Shown here: piece by piece, positions 37,165 to 47,412 of the stretch
How positions within the stretch are numbered: the first letter of the stretch is position 1
Layout: every line of letters starts with the position of its first letter
From: Pseudeuparius sepicola
Taxonomy: Eukaryota > Arthropoda > Insecta > Coleoptera > Anthribidae
Length of the DNA stretch: 64,000 nucleotides
Direction: 5' to 3'
Assembly (NCBI GenBank): GCA_963920635.1
Contig: OY987298.1
Coordinates: forward strand, 38,533,787-38,597,786
The notes under the pieces: model-generated
Databases searched by the model: none
The model's input: only the letters and a program-made list of their open reading frames with translations
What the model was told of the DNA's origin: nothing
Translations under genes and position numbers: made by a program

Positions 37165-37356
37165 AGTTACGTCGCTATGAACAATGGTCCTGATTGTGTT
37201 AAAGTGCAGACAAAGTGCTGAGTGCGCGGGCACGTGTAGGCTAAGTTGCATTTTGTATCTTGTTCTATCTTGTCTTGCAGCAGTAGACGCTGCCCTGTTG
37301 TAACTGTCAAAATAAATTGTTTTAAAAACGTATTTTTCGAAATCGTTAATTTAACT
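37165..37356 (+). repeat. 5' LTR, 192 bp, core promoter deleted
   Basis: It starts AGTTACGTCGC and ends GTTAATTTAACT, with AATAAA at 37311-37316. Compared with the 3' LTR it lacks about 35 bp after TTGCATTTTGTATC. The missing block in the 3' LTR carries TATATATTTA and TCAGTAG, which look like a TATA box and an insect initiator, so transcription from this copy is probably impaired. Confidence 0.93.
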
Positions 37357-37372
37357 GGCGCAGTCGGTAGGA
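37356..37372 (+). other. Primer-binding site, tRNA-Ser type
   Basis: TGGCGCAGTCGGTAGG begins at the last base of the 5' LTR. It matches the site used by the 17.6/297 group of insect errantiviruses, which prime on the 3' end of tRNA-Ser. Confidence 0.85.
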
Positions 37373-37732
37373 CGTGCGTCCAGTTTCCGCGACCGTACTT
37401 TGGAATCCCCACGGTATCGGCACCGCATTCTACCGCGTCGCGAGAAGCTGAAAGATTTTTATCTTGAAGACGTCGTCCAACAACCTGATCTTCGAGGCAT
37501 CGCAGCAGCAGCCCCTGGATCAACCCCTGGCAGCCAACACCGCAGGAGCTACAGACAAGATATTGCTCACCTTAGGACTTTGGCCGGCGACCAGAACCAG
37601 CTTTTGGTAAGAGTCAAGTGTTCCTTTGGATTCCTATTTTTATTCCTTATTTTTTTTTACGATATTTTTGAAGATTTTAAGTTATTTTTGAAGATTTTAA
37701 GATATTTTTGAAGATTTTGATATATTTATTTG

Positions 37733-37783
37733 ATGAGTGACGTTGATATTGAGGATATTACAAGTTTATTTTCATCAAGTTAA
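37733..37783 (+). CDS. Short upstream frame in phase with gag
   Basis: An ATG at 37733 opens a 16-codon frame (MSDVDIEDITSLFSSS) ending at TAA 37781-37783. The frame continues open in the same phase through acidic and serine-rich codons into the gag ATG at 37859. Either gag originally began here and acquired a stop, or this is an upstream frame. The serine/acid-rich composition on both sides of the stop favours a former gag N-terminus. Confidence 0.5.
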   Translation: MSDVDIEDITSLFSSS

Positions 37784-37858
37784 AGTTTTGACGAACCAAG
37801 TAGTTCATCTGACGTTAACCAAGTTATTAAAGAAGAAAGTAAAAATAAAATAATCCCA

Positions 37859-39106
37859 ATGGCAGACGAAAAACTTAACTTACCAATGCTTAAGATGTAT
37901 GTAGAAACAATTTCTAATTTTGACGGCAATGCAACTTCCTTGCCGAAATTTATCTCGTCATGTGATTACCTTTTTGAAACTTATAATGGCATAAATGATG
38001 AATTTTTAAAAAATTACTTAGTCAGAGCGGTTCAGATGAAACTCACTGGACGCGCTGAATTATTGATAGGTTGCCGCAATGAGTTAAATACGTGGCAGAA
38101 AATTAAGGACGCACTAAATCAATGCTTTGGTGATCGTCGCAATTTGGAGTGCCTAGAGCAGGACTTATTTACGGCTAGGCCATTTAAAAATGAATCTCCT
38201 TTAGATTTCGCAAAACGACTTCAGGTTATGAGGAGTACTCTGAGACAAAAAGTGAATTCAGATGTATACTTAACCCAAGCCGCTAAAGAAATTTACGTTA
38301 GGCAATATGATGAATTATGTTTAAGGACTTTTGTTAGAGGTTTGACAGGTCCCCTACAGACTATCATTCGTTTGAAGGAACCTGCATCTCTCGAAGATGC
38401 AATGACACTAATCATTCAAGAAGAAAATTTTAACTATAACCAAAATATTTTTAAAAGTAGTTCTCAAAGTAATTTTCCAAGTTTTCCACAAAATAATCAG
38501 AGAACATATCAAAGACAAAATAATTTCTCACAAAGTAATTTTTCTCGCCCTAACTATCAGAACAATTTGCAAAATAACTTCCCTCGTCCTAGTTATCAAA
38601 ATAATTTCCCTAGAAATAATTTCCAAAGTTATAATAACCAACCTTTTAGGAATAATTTCCAAAATCAGAATTTTTCAACTAGACCAAACTTCCCAAGCCA
38701 ACCCATTAACATTCAACCAAATTTTAATAACCAACAGAGACGTTTTCCCACGAACAGACAAGTTTTTGGACCACCCCGTAACGTTTTTAGACCCACAGGA
38801 CAAAATATACAAAGGCAATACGAGCCTATGCAAGTCAATTCCCAAATGACTAGAAATAATACTTTTAATAACACAAATTTTGGAAACCCAGAAGCTATGT
38901 CAACAAATTCGCGTGTACCTTCTAATGTACACAGAAGCTTTTCAGCACGACAGAATAATTTTCCCCGAAATAATTATCAGCCGCAAAATAACGCTATAGT
39001 CGAAGAACTATATCAAATTAATAATGAAAACGCGACTAATAATTCAACACAGTCAATGCGCGATGCGTATGACCAAACTCTTTCTCAAAAAACGCCCAAA
39101 ATCTAA
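37859..39106 (+). CDS. gag: Gag polyprotein of the errantivirus
   Basis: A 415-codon open frame from ATG 37859 (MADEKLNLPMLKMYVETISNF). Residues about 15-195 form the alpha-helical capsid-like region, with LTGRAELLIGCRNELNTW, FGDRRNLECLEQDL, RPFKNESPLDFAKRLQ and FVRGLTGPLQTII. Residues about 200-390 are a low-complexity Asn/Gln/Phe/Arg-rich tail (many NNF and RPNY units) with no cysteine, so there is no CCHC zinc knuckle; basic tails without a knuckle are known in this group. YEPMQVNS near residue 321 fits the usual gag tail. It is the only intact large frame in the element. Gag assembles the particle and binds the genomic RNA in the cytoplasm. It would be translated from full-length RNA. Confidence 0.9.
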   Translation: MADEKLNLPMLKMYVETISNFDGNATSLPKFISSCDYLFETYNGINDEFLKNYLVRAVQMKLTGRAELLIGCRNELNTWQKIKDALNQCFGDRRNLECLEQDLFTARPFKNESPLDFAKRLQVMRSTLRQKVNSDVYLTQAAKEIYVRQYDELCLRTFVRGLTGPLQTIIRLKEPASLEDAMTLIIQEENFNYNQNIFKSSSQSNFPSFPQNNQRTYQRQNNFSQSNFSRPNYQNNLQNNFPRPSYQNNFPRNNFQSYNNQPFRNNFQNQNFSTRPNFPSQPINIQPNFNNQQRRFPTNRQVFGPPRNVFRPTGQNIQRQYEPMQVNSQMTRNNTFNNTNFGNPEAMSTNSRVPSNVHRSFSARQNNFPRNNYQPQNNAIVEELYQINNENATNNSTQSMRDAYDQTLSQKTPKI

Positions 39107-39224
39107 TTTAAACCCTTGTTTACAGGATATTGACATTGATACAATTCCTTCCTGCAGTTATGCTGTCCCTGACGACAACGTTATTAATCTTGACTCCAGT
39201 TTTGACACTGACAACGACGACTGA
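39107..39224 (+). pseudogene. Short acidic tail, likely remnant of the pol C-terminus
   Basis: A frame different from gag runs through NLNPCLQDIDIDTIPSC and DNVINLDSSFDTDNDD and stops at 39224, overlapping the presumed start of env. In errantiviruses the end of pol overlaps env, so this is best read as the last residues of integrase or pol left after an internal deletion with its junction near 39100. The assignment is positional; no pol motif is present. Confidence 0.45.
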
Positions 39225-40854
39225 AATGACTTTTACACCTATAAAAACTCCTTTACTACCTTTCCAGTTAGGAGATACAAAAATTACTGAAACAAAACAC
39301 ACTTTTATTCACTATATTAAAATTAATCCTATAATTAATCAATTAAATAATTGCGTAAATTTTATAGCATCATGAAATTATCTTTAGATAAAAATAATAT
39401 ATCAGAAATCGCTACTAACTCCTATTCTAATGTTTTATATAACCTACTACAACATGTAGAATATTTAATAATGGAAGTAGAAAGAAAATTAGATAATATT
39501 ACTCCCCATAATAGAAGTAAGAGAGGTTTAATAAATATCCTAGGTAAAGCTTCAAAATGGCTTTTTGGCACACTAGATTCTGACGATGGTGAAAAGTATG
39601 ATAAAGCGATTTACGCACTTCAAAATAATCAGCAATCCTTTACGAAGGAAGTTTCTCTACAAATCTCATTAACAAAGCAACTTATTGATGATTATAATTC
39701 TACTATAACAATTTTGCAATCAAAATTTGATAAAAGAAAAATTAGAAAATTTTGAGGTTAATATCAATAAAACCATTAAAGATATTTCTGCATATTTACA
39801 AGCACAAAACATTTCGGATCAAACTATTCTTAATTGTCAAAATCTCATAACTTTTCTCGATAATTTGGAAAACGCGATAATGTTCGCAAAACTTAATACT
39901 TTACATAGTTCAATAATTTCTGCATTGCAATTACGTTCCATGATTAAATATTTGAAAAATTTATACTCTATTGAATCCATTTTAAGATTAAAAAATGTAA
40001 TTTCTTATTATGAACTCGCTGGAATACAAGTAAACTTTAATAATGATAAAATTATATTTGCAATTCATTTTCCAATATTTTCACACGAAAAATTTCAAAC
40101 ATATCGATTGTTCCCAATCCCAATTAAAAATTCAATTGTTATCCCGAGTCACCCTTACCTTATACTTGGTTCGAACCAACAACAGTTCCAGAACGAGGAA
40201 TGTCCCAAGGTTGAAAATATGTATATTTGTCAAAATTCACTCACGCCTCACTCAAACGAATGCATAATTTCCATGATAAAGGAAGCCGAAGGAAAGTTTT
40301 GTCATGGTTTACCAATTAACATAATAAATCCAATAATCCAAGCAATCAACAGTGAATACATTATTGCTATTCCTGCCGAAAAAACACTCAAAATTTCAAC
40401 AAATTGTCAGAAGAAAGAAGAAATCAAAATTATCAGCGAACCTAATTTGATACATTTGCCAGGAAATTGTGAAATCAAAGTCAAAGATTTTCAATTTATT
40501 AATAAAAATGAAGAAATAAATGGAAAACCGTTTAATTTACCAGAAATTGGAACAAATGACCTCAACTTTAACTACCTACGAGCGAAGCCACTTCAACTCC
40601 AAACTATTAACTTAGAAAATATTCACAAGCTTCAGGAAAAGTCTACACTATTGCAAGTCCCCGATATTCAGAAGATACATACCCTCAGCTATGGATTCGC
40701 TACAAGCATCATTATTATTTTTCTATTACTTACTGGATATATTGGATGGAAAATATATCAAAGAAAATTCAAGAAAAGAAGAGGACAAGTCAAATTTGAA
40801 ATGGTGGAGAAGGAAACGGAAAAACAACCCTCCAGGTTGATATTTTCGTCTTAA
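39130..40854 (+). pseudogene. env: Errantivirus envelope, two frame breaks
   Basis: Three overlapping frames (39130-39375, 39351-39755, 39727-40854) together cover a full-length envelope, with breaks near 39365 and 39740. The first has a hydrophobic N-terminal stretch suited to a signal peptide. The second carries a furin-type site RSKR at 39513-39524 followed by GLINILGKASKWLFGTLD, the hallmark that links errantivirus envelopes to the baculovirus F fusion protein. The third ends with a transmembrane helix near 40690-40750 (GFATSIIIIFLLLTGYIGW) and a basic cytoplasmic tail (KFKKRR). The protein normally mediates membrane fusion; with these breaks this copy should give no complete product. Confidence 0.88.
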
Positions 40855-40863
40855 GGAGGGAGG
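40852..40863 (+). other. Polypurine tract
   Basis: TAAGGAGGGAGG lies immediately before the 3' LTR and right at the env stop codon. It is the expected primer for plus-strand DNA synthesis. Confidence 0.8.
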
Positions 40864-41090
40864 AGTTACGTCGCTATGAACAATGGTCCTGATTGTGTTA
40901 AAGTGCAGACAAAGTGCTGAGTGCGCGGGCACGTGTAGGCTAAGTTGCATTTTGTATCCCTATATATTTAAGCTTTGCTCTATTGTTAATCAGTAGTTCT
41001 ATCTTGTCTTGTAGCAGTAGACGCTGCCCTGTTGTAACTGTCAAAATAAATTGTTTTAAAAACGTATTTTTCGAAATCGTTAATTTAACT
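40864..41090 (+). repeat. 3' LTR, 227 bp
   Basis: Same ends as the 5' LTR, but it includes the block with TATATATTTA (40961-40970) and TCAGTAG (40990-40996), plus AATAAA at 41045-41050. As the promoter-complete copy it could drive transcription outward into flanking DNA. Confidence 0.93.
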
Positions 41091-41094
41091 CTCT

Positions 41095-42570
41095 AATACT
41101 TTATTAAAGTCATTTTTCGTAAAAAAAATGTTTACAAGACCACCACAGCGTGCGGAATTTTTGTCATGTAAGTAGTGCGCTGTAACTTGGTATGTATTAG
41201 AGATATAAATAATTTTTTATTACAGTCATTGTCCGCTAAAAATGGAAGAAGAGTACCGAGTGATACAGTTCACTACGTGATTCATGACGCAACGACGGAC
41301 GGTAAGTCTACAGTGAATCAAGTCAATCGAAAACAAATCCGACCACCGGCTATGCAAAGAGGTTTCGATCACAATAATGGGGACCGCTCAAAGCATTGCT
41401 TTTCTTAGGTCAATTTTACGTGAATTTTTTTGTGTCGTTCTAGATTTTGTGAAGTCCCTATAAATTATTTAAATTGATAGCATCCAAGAAAATACTGCTA
41501 GTATTTTCATTGATAAAATACTACTAGTATTTTCATTGATAAAATACTACTAGTATTTTCATTGATAGCATTTAGGGATAGGGTCTTATCATAACATACC
41601 TATAGGAAAAACGAACTATAACTTGCCATATTGTTAATTTTTAGCAATTATTATATGTATAGATTTTTAAGCCCCTATAGTAGTTAATTAACAAGTTCTG
41701 CGTGAATTTGCTATTGTGGGTCTATTTAACTTTGACTCGAATTATTTATCATGAACTTGATCGCACGACAAGATATGTAATTTATTTTAAAGCTCATTAT
41801 ACAAAAACATATCTTTTCGGATACACTATTTGCTTCTGTTACAAATAAGCTATTTAGATTGGATTTATTGCCCTAATATAAAATACACGAAGAAAATAAA
41901 AAATGGCCACTTGCGGCACAATTCAGTAATATTCTAATGCCAGGAAATAATTCAGTCAAATGTATTCAGTTTTCTTTAATTATACCCCTACGCACTAATG
42001 CTTGTCTGAATTATAATTTCCTATGGGCCTCGATTTAATTTGTATATTCAGTTTATATGTAAATTTAGCAACAGAAATACTACACTTCATACCAAGACTA
42101 TACATTCTAGCGTTTATTAGAAAAGAATCGCTTAGAGCTAAAAAAGTACCTACTTAATTTAGTTCTCTTGTGTTCCGGGCATTTTTACATTGTAATTAGT
42201 CGAAGATAGGTGCCGTTTTTCGTAGAAAAAGTGGATTAAAATGATCTGTGCTTTGCATAAAATTATACGGTCTATGGTTGTATTATTGTAATTAATTGTT
42301 GGCACTTTTTATTACACCAGATTAATGACGTACATAAATACACAACGGCTCCAACAAATTGTTGCTTTTTTTTAACAATTTATTTTGGGCATGTGAAATG
42401 CAATTTCGGGTATCCTGTGCTTTTCCATAAAATTTACATATACATATACCTATTAAATATTGCCGTAAATGTGTGTTTTCTCTAATTAGCAGAACAAATT
42501 GTACCAAATTGTATAATTTGAGAAAATAATTTCGAACTATAAAAGATGCCGAAAAAGTTTCGGGGTGTCT
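41095..42570. other. Unassigned AT-rich DNA
   Basis: Apart from the 26-bp tandem repeat at 41494-41570 I recognise nothing. The 77-codon frame at 41175-41408 has no domain. Confidence 0.4.
41494..41570. repeat. 26-bp tandem repeat, three copies
   Basis: The unit ATTTTCATTGATAAAATACT plus ACTAGT is repeated three times, the first copy with one change (GCTAGT for ACTAGT). The sharp identity suggests recent slippage. Confidence 0.8.
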
Positions 42571-42573
42571 ATA

Positions 42574-43396
42574 CAGGATGATTTTTTTAGGTCTACCACC
42601 GCGATTTTCTCGCTCATTTTGCTGCCTACAAAAAAAAAAACGTAAGAAACAAAAATTTGGCAATTTTGGACAGCTAAGTGGTGCTGCAAAAGAAATCGGC
42701 ATCCATGGCCAACTTGTCGCGCAATATTAAAAAAACCTCAAATTGAGCAAAACTATTAATGGCCGTGGAATGTTTATTTTAAGAGACAGAGAAAAACTTT
42801 TATATTGAAAATTGATGGCACTAAGAAGCTTTATGCAAAAGGGTACTCAGATAGTTTCAGAAAATTACACAGGGTCTTGGGCTCTCTTGAGGTTATAATT
42901 TTTTTTGTTTATTTCTTATTAAGCGATTTTCTCGCTTATTTTGGGCCGCACAGAAAATATGTAAGAAAACAAAATATGGCAATTTTGGTCAGCGAGGCGA
43001 CATTAAAAAAGGAATGGGCCTCCATACCCAACTTTTCGCGGTGTACTAAAAAAACCTAAAATCGACAAAAATTTGCATGGTCTCAAGAGAGCCGAAGACC
43101 CTGTGTAATTTGCTGAAACTATCTGAGCACCTGGGCGGATAAAGCTTCTCAGTGCCATCAATTTTCAATTTAAAAGTTTTCCTCTGTCTCTTAAAATAAA
43201 CATTCCACAGCCATTAATAGTTTTGCTCAATTTGAGATTTTTTTAATATTGCGCGACAAGTTGGCCATGGATGCCGATTTCTTTCGCAGCACCACTTAGC
43301 TGTCCAAAATTGCCACATTTTTGTTTCTTACGTTTTTTTTGTAAGCCGCAAAACGAGCGAGAAAATCGCGGTGGTAGACCTAAAAAAATCATCCTG
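42574..43396. mobile_element. TA-flanked palindromic element, 823 bp
   Basis: The ends CAGGATGATTTTTTTAGG are inverted and beside TA (42572-42573, 43397-43398). Arms of ~380 bases match closely around 42985, with landmarks GGTCTACCACCGCGATTTTC, CAATTTTGGACAGCTAAG and ACACAGGGTCTTGGGCTCTC. The inner 84-codon frame is arm or spacer sequence without a domain. The terminus differs from the 28.3-kb family, so this is a separate mariner-type family. Confidence 0.87.
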
Positions 43397-43921
43397 TATA
43401 CTTTTATAAATGGAAATTCACAATATTTTTAATTTTGGCGGCATTCGCCTGAACTTGTTTGCATGTTTGAAAGATCTTCAAAAATTCTTTTTTTGAACTT
43501 GAAATGCAAATCGGCTATTGCCCTGATTTATAAAACCATTTGGCGATTTTTTTATTTAAAGAATATGACACAATGGAGTTAATAAGCGCCCACCCCAAAA
43601 ACTCCTATATACCAAATTTGAAGAAAAATATGGAGGGTGCTTAAGTTGAGCAAAACAGGAAGTTTTAAGGCATGTGGTGAGTAACTGATTTTTTTGAAAC
43701 TTTGTACGTGTCAAAAGCGCCCTGGAATTATTGAATTAATGTCAAATAAATGCAAAAGAAATTATTTTTTTAAACAACAAGTACACTACTTAAATTACTA
43801 GACCTTTTTCGAAAAAAAAAACCGTTGTGGCATACCAACCGCCTTAACTTATCTGTAGTGACTTGAGAATAAGAAGAGATTTCGGGCAATGGAGAGTATC
43901 GTGAATTATTTCGCGAGAGAG

Positions 43922-43951
43922 CCATGTATGTAGGTATGTATGTATGTATAA
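43922..43951. repeat. TATG microsatellite
   Basis: Short run of GTATGTAG/GTATGTAT units. A similar one is at 46456-46474, just before the nested element there. Confidence 0.7.
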
Positions 43952-44685
43952 TATTTCTTGCGTTTGATCATAAATCGTATGAGTATCGTAAATAAATCGC
44001 GTTGATTGTGCTTTCACTATCACTACAATGTGACGTTGAAGTTTGTACCTGTTTACTTATGTCAACCAACAATAGATTGGTGAATTTGAATATTTAATCT
44101 TGTATCTGATTAGCTGTTCTTTTAGGGAAAAAAAGGTAGTAAGTACTAGTTTAGCAAGATTAGTCAGATTACAGTTTTCCTCTTTCCGCATTAAAAAATT
44201 AACCGGAACTAGTCCAATTCGATTGGAAAAATACAAATTAATGTTCCATTAATATGATCTTTGTACCTTATTACAGGTAAGGAATAAGAAAAACAACTCA
44301 GGAACGCCATTACAGGAGGATTTTGAAAAATGCATAATTTACTTTTCAACCGAATATTCCTATTTTCAAAACAATTCCTCACGAGCATTTAAACATACCC
44401 AGGTAGTACAGGTACCTACTACACTGGGCTTCCCATGGAAAAGTACCGATAAACACGATCAGAATGCCAAAATTTATCCCTGGTGGAAGAATTATTGTTT
44501 GCGTAAATAGATGACACTTTAGGCATCTTTTCGGAGTAATTCCGTCAAAGACTTCCCTGTACAGCTGACTGCACAGCAGCACAGCTGATGGGATTGTCAT
44601 CAAAGAGGTTCGCTGTGAAATAGAATCTCACTTACTGAGTTATGTAGATAGCTACGCATTTTTGTTTCAGAATATAAGCGTATAT

Positions 44686-45210
44686 ACAGAGTGTTCGGGA
44701 TAAATAATGAAACAACAAGAGGCGTGAAAGACAAAAAAATGTTTGATTTCAAAATAATTTCCATCATATTTTCAGTTTCGAAAAATCAAAATAGGCCTTT
44801 GCATGAGAAAATAATTCATTTTCTGCCTAAGTCAAGTACCTTTTCTGCCCAAGACAAAGGAAAATTTTACTAAGAACACCAAAAAATATTAATTTTTGTC
44901 GATATCTCGTAACATGTGACAATATATAGCATCTCAAAAATTCTGATACAACGAGACAATATTCTCCAACAAAGAAGGAGCCCCACCCCATAATGCTGCT
45001 AGAGTAAGTAGTTTTTTTAAGAGATCTATTTGGCGACAGCTGGATGGAAAACAGAAGACCTATTCATTGGCCGGTGAGATCTCCAGATTTGACCGCTCTA
45101 TATATTTTTCCTTTTGGGGAGAATCAAAAATCTGAATTGGCACTTCGGGAACCATTTATTTTAGTATCCCCCGTGGAGTTATTGAATAGAGTAAATAGTA
45201 AGTCAATAAT
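44686..45210 (+). pseudogene. Decayed IS630/mariner-type transposase fragment
   Basis: A left terminus TA-CAGAGTGTTCGGG lies at 44684. About 300 bp later, plus-strand frames spell the C-terminal part of a transposase: GAPPHNAARVSSF near 44970, then in a second frame FGDSWMENRRPIHWPVRSPD near 45030-45085 followed by LTAL. This is the region around the second and third catalytic D residues. The second-D position itself reads as a changed codon before GAPPH, and the first-D region is not found. The right terminus is not visible. It is an old member of the same broad superfamily as the 28.3-kb element. Confidence 0.7.
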
Positions 45211-45219
45211 CGAGCCCTA

Positions 45220-45690
45220 AGGATATAACCTAGTTTTTTTCTTTCTCGCCGGGAAATAGGATAAACCCCCTAAAGAGGGTTTTTCCTCGATATTTAGGAA
45301 ACCGTTAACAATAAAATTTGGAAAATACGTACACGGTAAACTATTGACGGAGCCGCGATGCTGAATAGAGAATGTAACAATTTTAGTCATTAGCGTCACA
45401 TACCGGGAAGGTTGAGGGCTAAAATAACCCCATTTCCGGACCCATGTTGATAGGAACTTTTGTCCGAAGATTACTAGTGATGATGTAGGTACTGGTTTAG
45501 TAATTTTACCGCTACTGGCAACGGAATCAGCCCATGCACATTGCACATAGACCAATACTTGTTTTGATTTGGTATTGTAGGTATATATTATGCTAAACGA
45601 TTACAATGCCATTTGTTATTATTAGTCTAATTATATTTTGTCTAAGGCGCTATAGGCGTTTGTTTCGGACATCTCGTCTTGTATCCACAA
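45220..45690. other. Nothing recognised
   Basis: No repeat ends or motifs seen. A 112-codon minus-strand frame (45217-45555) has no domain. Confidence 0.3.
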
Positions 45691-46010
45691 CCGGCGTTCT
45701 ATTCTCGCGGACCCCCCACCTCTTTGTCGAGTCTCGAAGGAATGCCGGTGGCGCGGCCTTCTGCACCGGCGGCGGTGACGTCACTGGATCCCGGCGCTGG
45801 TTTCCTGTCACCTGGACGGCGGCGGCGGCGGCGGCGCGGCATGTGTTCCGCCGCCGGCGAATGTGGGTCAAACGGCTGTACACGCCGTGCGGCAAAAAAG
45901 TTGACGAAAAAGCTCCGGCCTGCCGAAGAATCGAATCATGGGGGTGCGGCCCTGGCGCGGTTGGAGACCGATATTGTAACCGGTGGAGGTAGACGGGTAA
46001 CCTTGGATAT
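45690..46010. other. GC-rich CpG-like island with GGC run
   Basis: Strongly GC-rich and CpG-rich, with a (GGC)n run near 45818-45838. Long frames exist on both strands (45606-45992, 45679-46062 plus; 45650-45895 minus), as expected when stop codons are rare. None has a domain. A host promoter or 5' exon is possible. Confidence 0.35.
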
Positions 46011-46557
46011 AGCGGATTCGTTAATGCGGGTACCTTCCTACCTACTATTTATAATAGTCTAGATTCTATATTTTAGATGTTTGTGTAGAGTCCTCAGGCA
46101 GTGGCGTCGCGTCGGGGGGGGGGGGGGGGCAGGGGGGGCACGGGCCCCCCCAGTTTTTTTAGATGAGAATTTTATAATACTACCTAAGGTAAAAATGGAA
46201 ATAATTCACAGCAATCACTATTCATTACATAAGCGGTGATGGTGCCTAGTTTTGGCATCATGGGCTACGGTAGGCACCGCATGGCCGCGCGTGCGTAGAT
46301 TTGTCTTAACCTGACTCTCCTCGCACTTGATAGAATATAGAATGTTTTGCCCAAAAAAGCAGTCGAAGAATGATGTTTTATTGAGTAAATATGATGTGCC
46401 TGTCCTGTAAAAGATGTGGTATTTTTACAAGCTTTTATTTAACTTGTACTGTTAGTATGTAGGTATGTATGTATATGTTACAGACAAAAGGACTAGTCCA
46501 TATGTAAACGGACTGAATAAGATATTAGTCCAATGGCAACGAAGACAAAATCATAGT

Positions 46558-46638
46558 AATTGCCCCCCTCCCCTACACAAGCATGTGATTGCTTCTGGGG
46601 TACTCCTAGTTTGGGTGAGAATTATTATTATTATTATG
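46558..46638 (+). repeat. Small repeat with ATT tail, copy 2
   Basis: CACAAGCATGTGATTGCTTCT followed by GGGTGAGA and (ATT)n, matching 17990-18070. The corresponding point of the sister element at 54.2 kb has no such sequence, which shows this was an insertion. Confidence 0.6.
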
Positions 46639-46809
46639 TATAAGAAGCTTGTCCGTCAACAAATGGTCTAGTCGGTTTGCAAAAGGACTAGTCCTATTAT
46701 ATACGGTCTATCTGCAACTAGACCGTATATCACAGAGAGATTGAAACAAACAAAGACAGAATGTATGTGCAATGTTTCCGGGCGGTTTCGACGTCCGTCA
46801 TTTCTGAAT

Positions 46810-46996
46810 TACCTCTTCTTTTTTATATAGGTCCATCAAAGAAGGATATTACTTCTTGCTGGTACATAGTATTTTGAAGGAAAAAAGGTAATTATTTAGT
46901 ATAATGTATAGGTACCCTAGATTTTTTTCTGCAAAATACATACTAAAAAGAAGGGATATTCTTCTTTAATGGGCCCATATAAAAAAGGGTAATTCA
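46810..46996. repeat. Inverted repeat inside the nested element
   Basis: ATTACCTCTTCTTTTTTATA is answered by TATAAAAAAGGGTAATTC, with GGTCCATCAAAGAAGGATAT and its counterpart next to them. The same inner palindrome is at 54415-54606 in the sister copy, so it was there before the two copies separated. Confidence 0.75.
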
Positions 46997-47225
46997 CTAC
47001 GATTGCACATACAGTCTGAATGCCAATAGTCCGTATGTTAACGGTCTAGTCCGTATATGAAATGCCATGTCATTTACATACGGTCTGCGCCATTTAGGCC
47101 GTATAGATACAGCCTAGACCGTATACATACGGTCTAGGCCGTATAGATACAGCCTAGACCGTATACATACGGTCTGTTTTCATATACGGGCTGTAAACAT
47201 ATACATATCACGAACGATGATCCCC

Positions 47226-47274
47226 GCGTCACAATGGTCGACAATGTAATTTCCATTGTCGACCATTGTGACGC
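47226..47274. repeat. Perfect 21-bp hairpin with 7-base loop
   Basis: The arm GCGTCACAATGGTCGACAAT plus G (47226-47246) is exactly complementary to 47254-47274, around the loop TAATTTC. The stem contains GTCGAC. It lies just outside the nested element and inside the hAT. Confidence 0.9.
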
Positions 47275-47412
47275 AGGAAGATGGCGGATTACCTATTTCT
47301 GCACAACCTATATTTGACATGGGTATGAAATGAAAGAGTTTGCCTGATATCAAAATTCATACCACCAAATAAGTAGGTACTAAAAAACACAAAATAAAAT
47401 AAAAGGTAAAAA

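Larger units (their letters stand above)
37165..41090 (+). mobile_element. Errantivirus-type LTR element lacking pol, 3926 bp
   Basis: It has two LTRs, a tRNA-Ser-type primer-binding site, a polypurine tract, and a perfect 4-bp target duplication CTCT (37161-37164, 41091-41094). Order: 5' LTR, leader, gag, a short pol-like tail, env, 3' LTR. The gag-to-env junction near 39100 lacks protease, reverse transcriptase, RNase H and integrase, which normally take about 3 kb. Over their shared length the LTRs differ at one base that I can find, so insertion is recent, although env is frame-broken. The element was therefore probably copied and integrated by proteins from a complete relative. Errantiviruses are the insect Ty3/gypsy group with an env gene. 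Confidence 0.92.
46471..47204. mobile_element. Nested element with GTATATGTTACAGAC ends and ACGGTCT arrays, copy 1
   Basis: The left end GTATATGTTACAGAC is answered on the right by the complement of GTATATGTTTACAGC. Inside are about a dozen ACGGTCT/AGACCGT boxes, many as palindromes such as TAGACCGTATACATACGGTCTA, densest at 47030-47190. A closely matching copy at 54170-54774 lacks the hAT surroundings, so this is its own mobile unit. This copy holds an extra ~100-bp insert (46540-46640) with an ATT tail. No coding sequence. Confidence 0.8.

Noticed and set aside
39107..39224. Splice-type explanation: that the element is a retrocopy of spliced env RNA
   Set aside because: Errantivirus env RNA is spliced from near the start of gag, so a retrocopy would lack gag. 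Here gag is complete, so an internal pol deletion fits better.
45606..46062. Long arginine/alanine-rich frames on both strands near the GGC run
   Set aside because: GC-rich DNA has few stop codons in any frame. The frames oppose each other and show no domain.
46091..46150. G-runs as a sequencing or assembly artefact
   Set aside because: They lie in the subterminal part of a hAT with perfect 8-bp duplications, where this class usually has G/C runs. Only the exact run length is doubtful.
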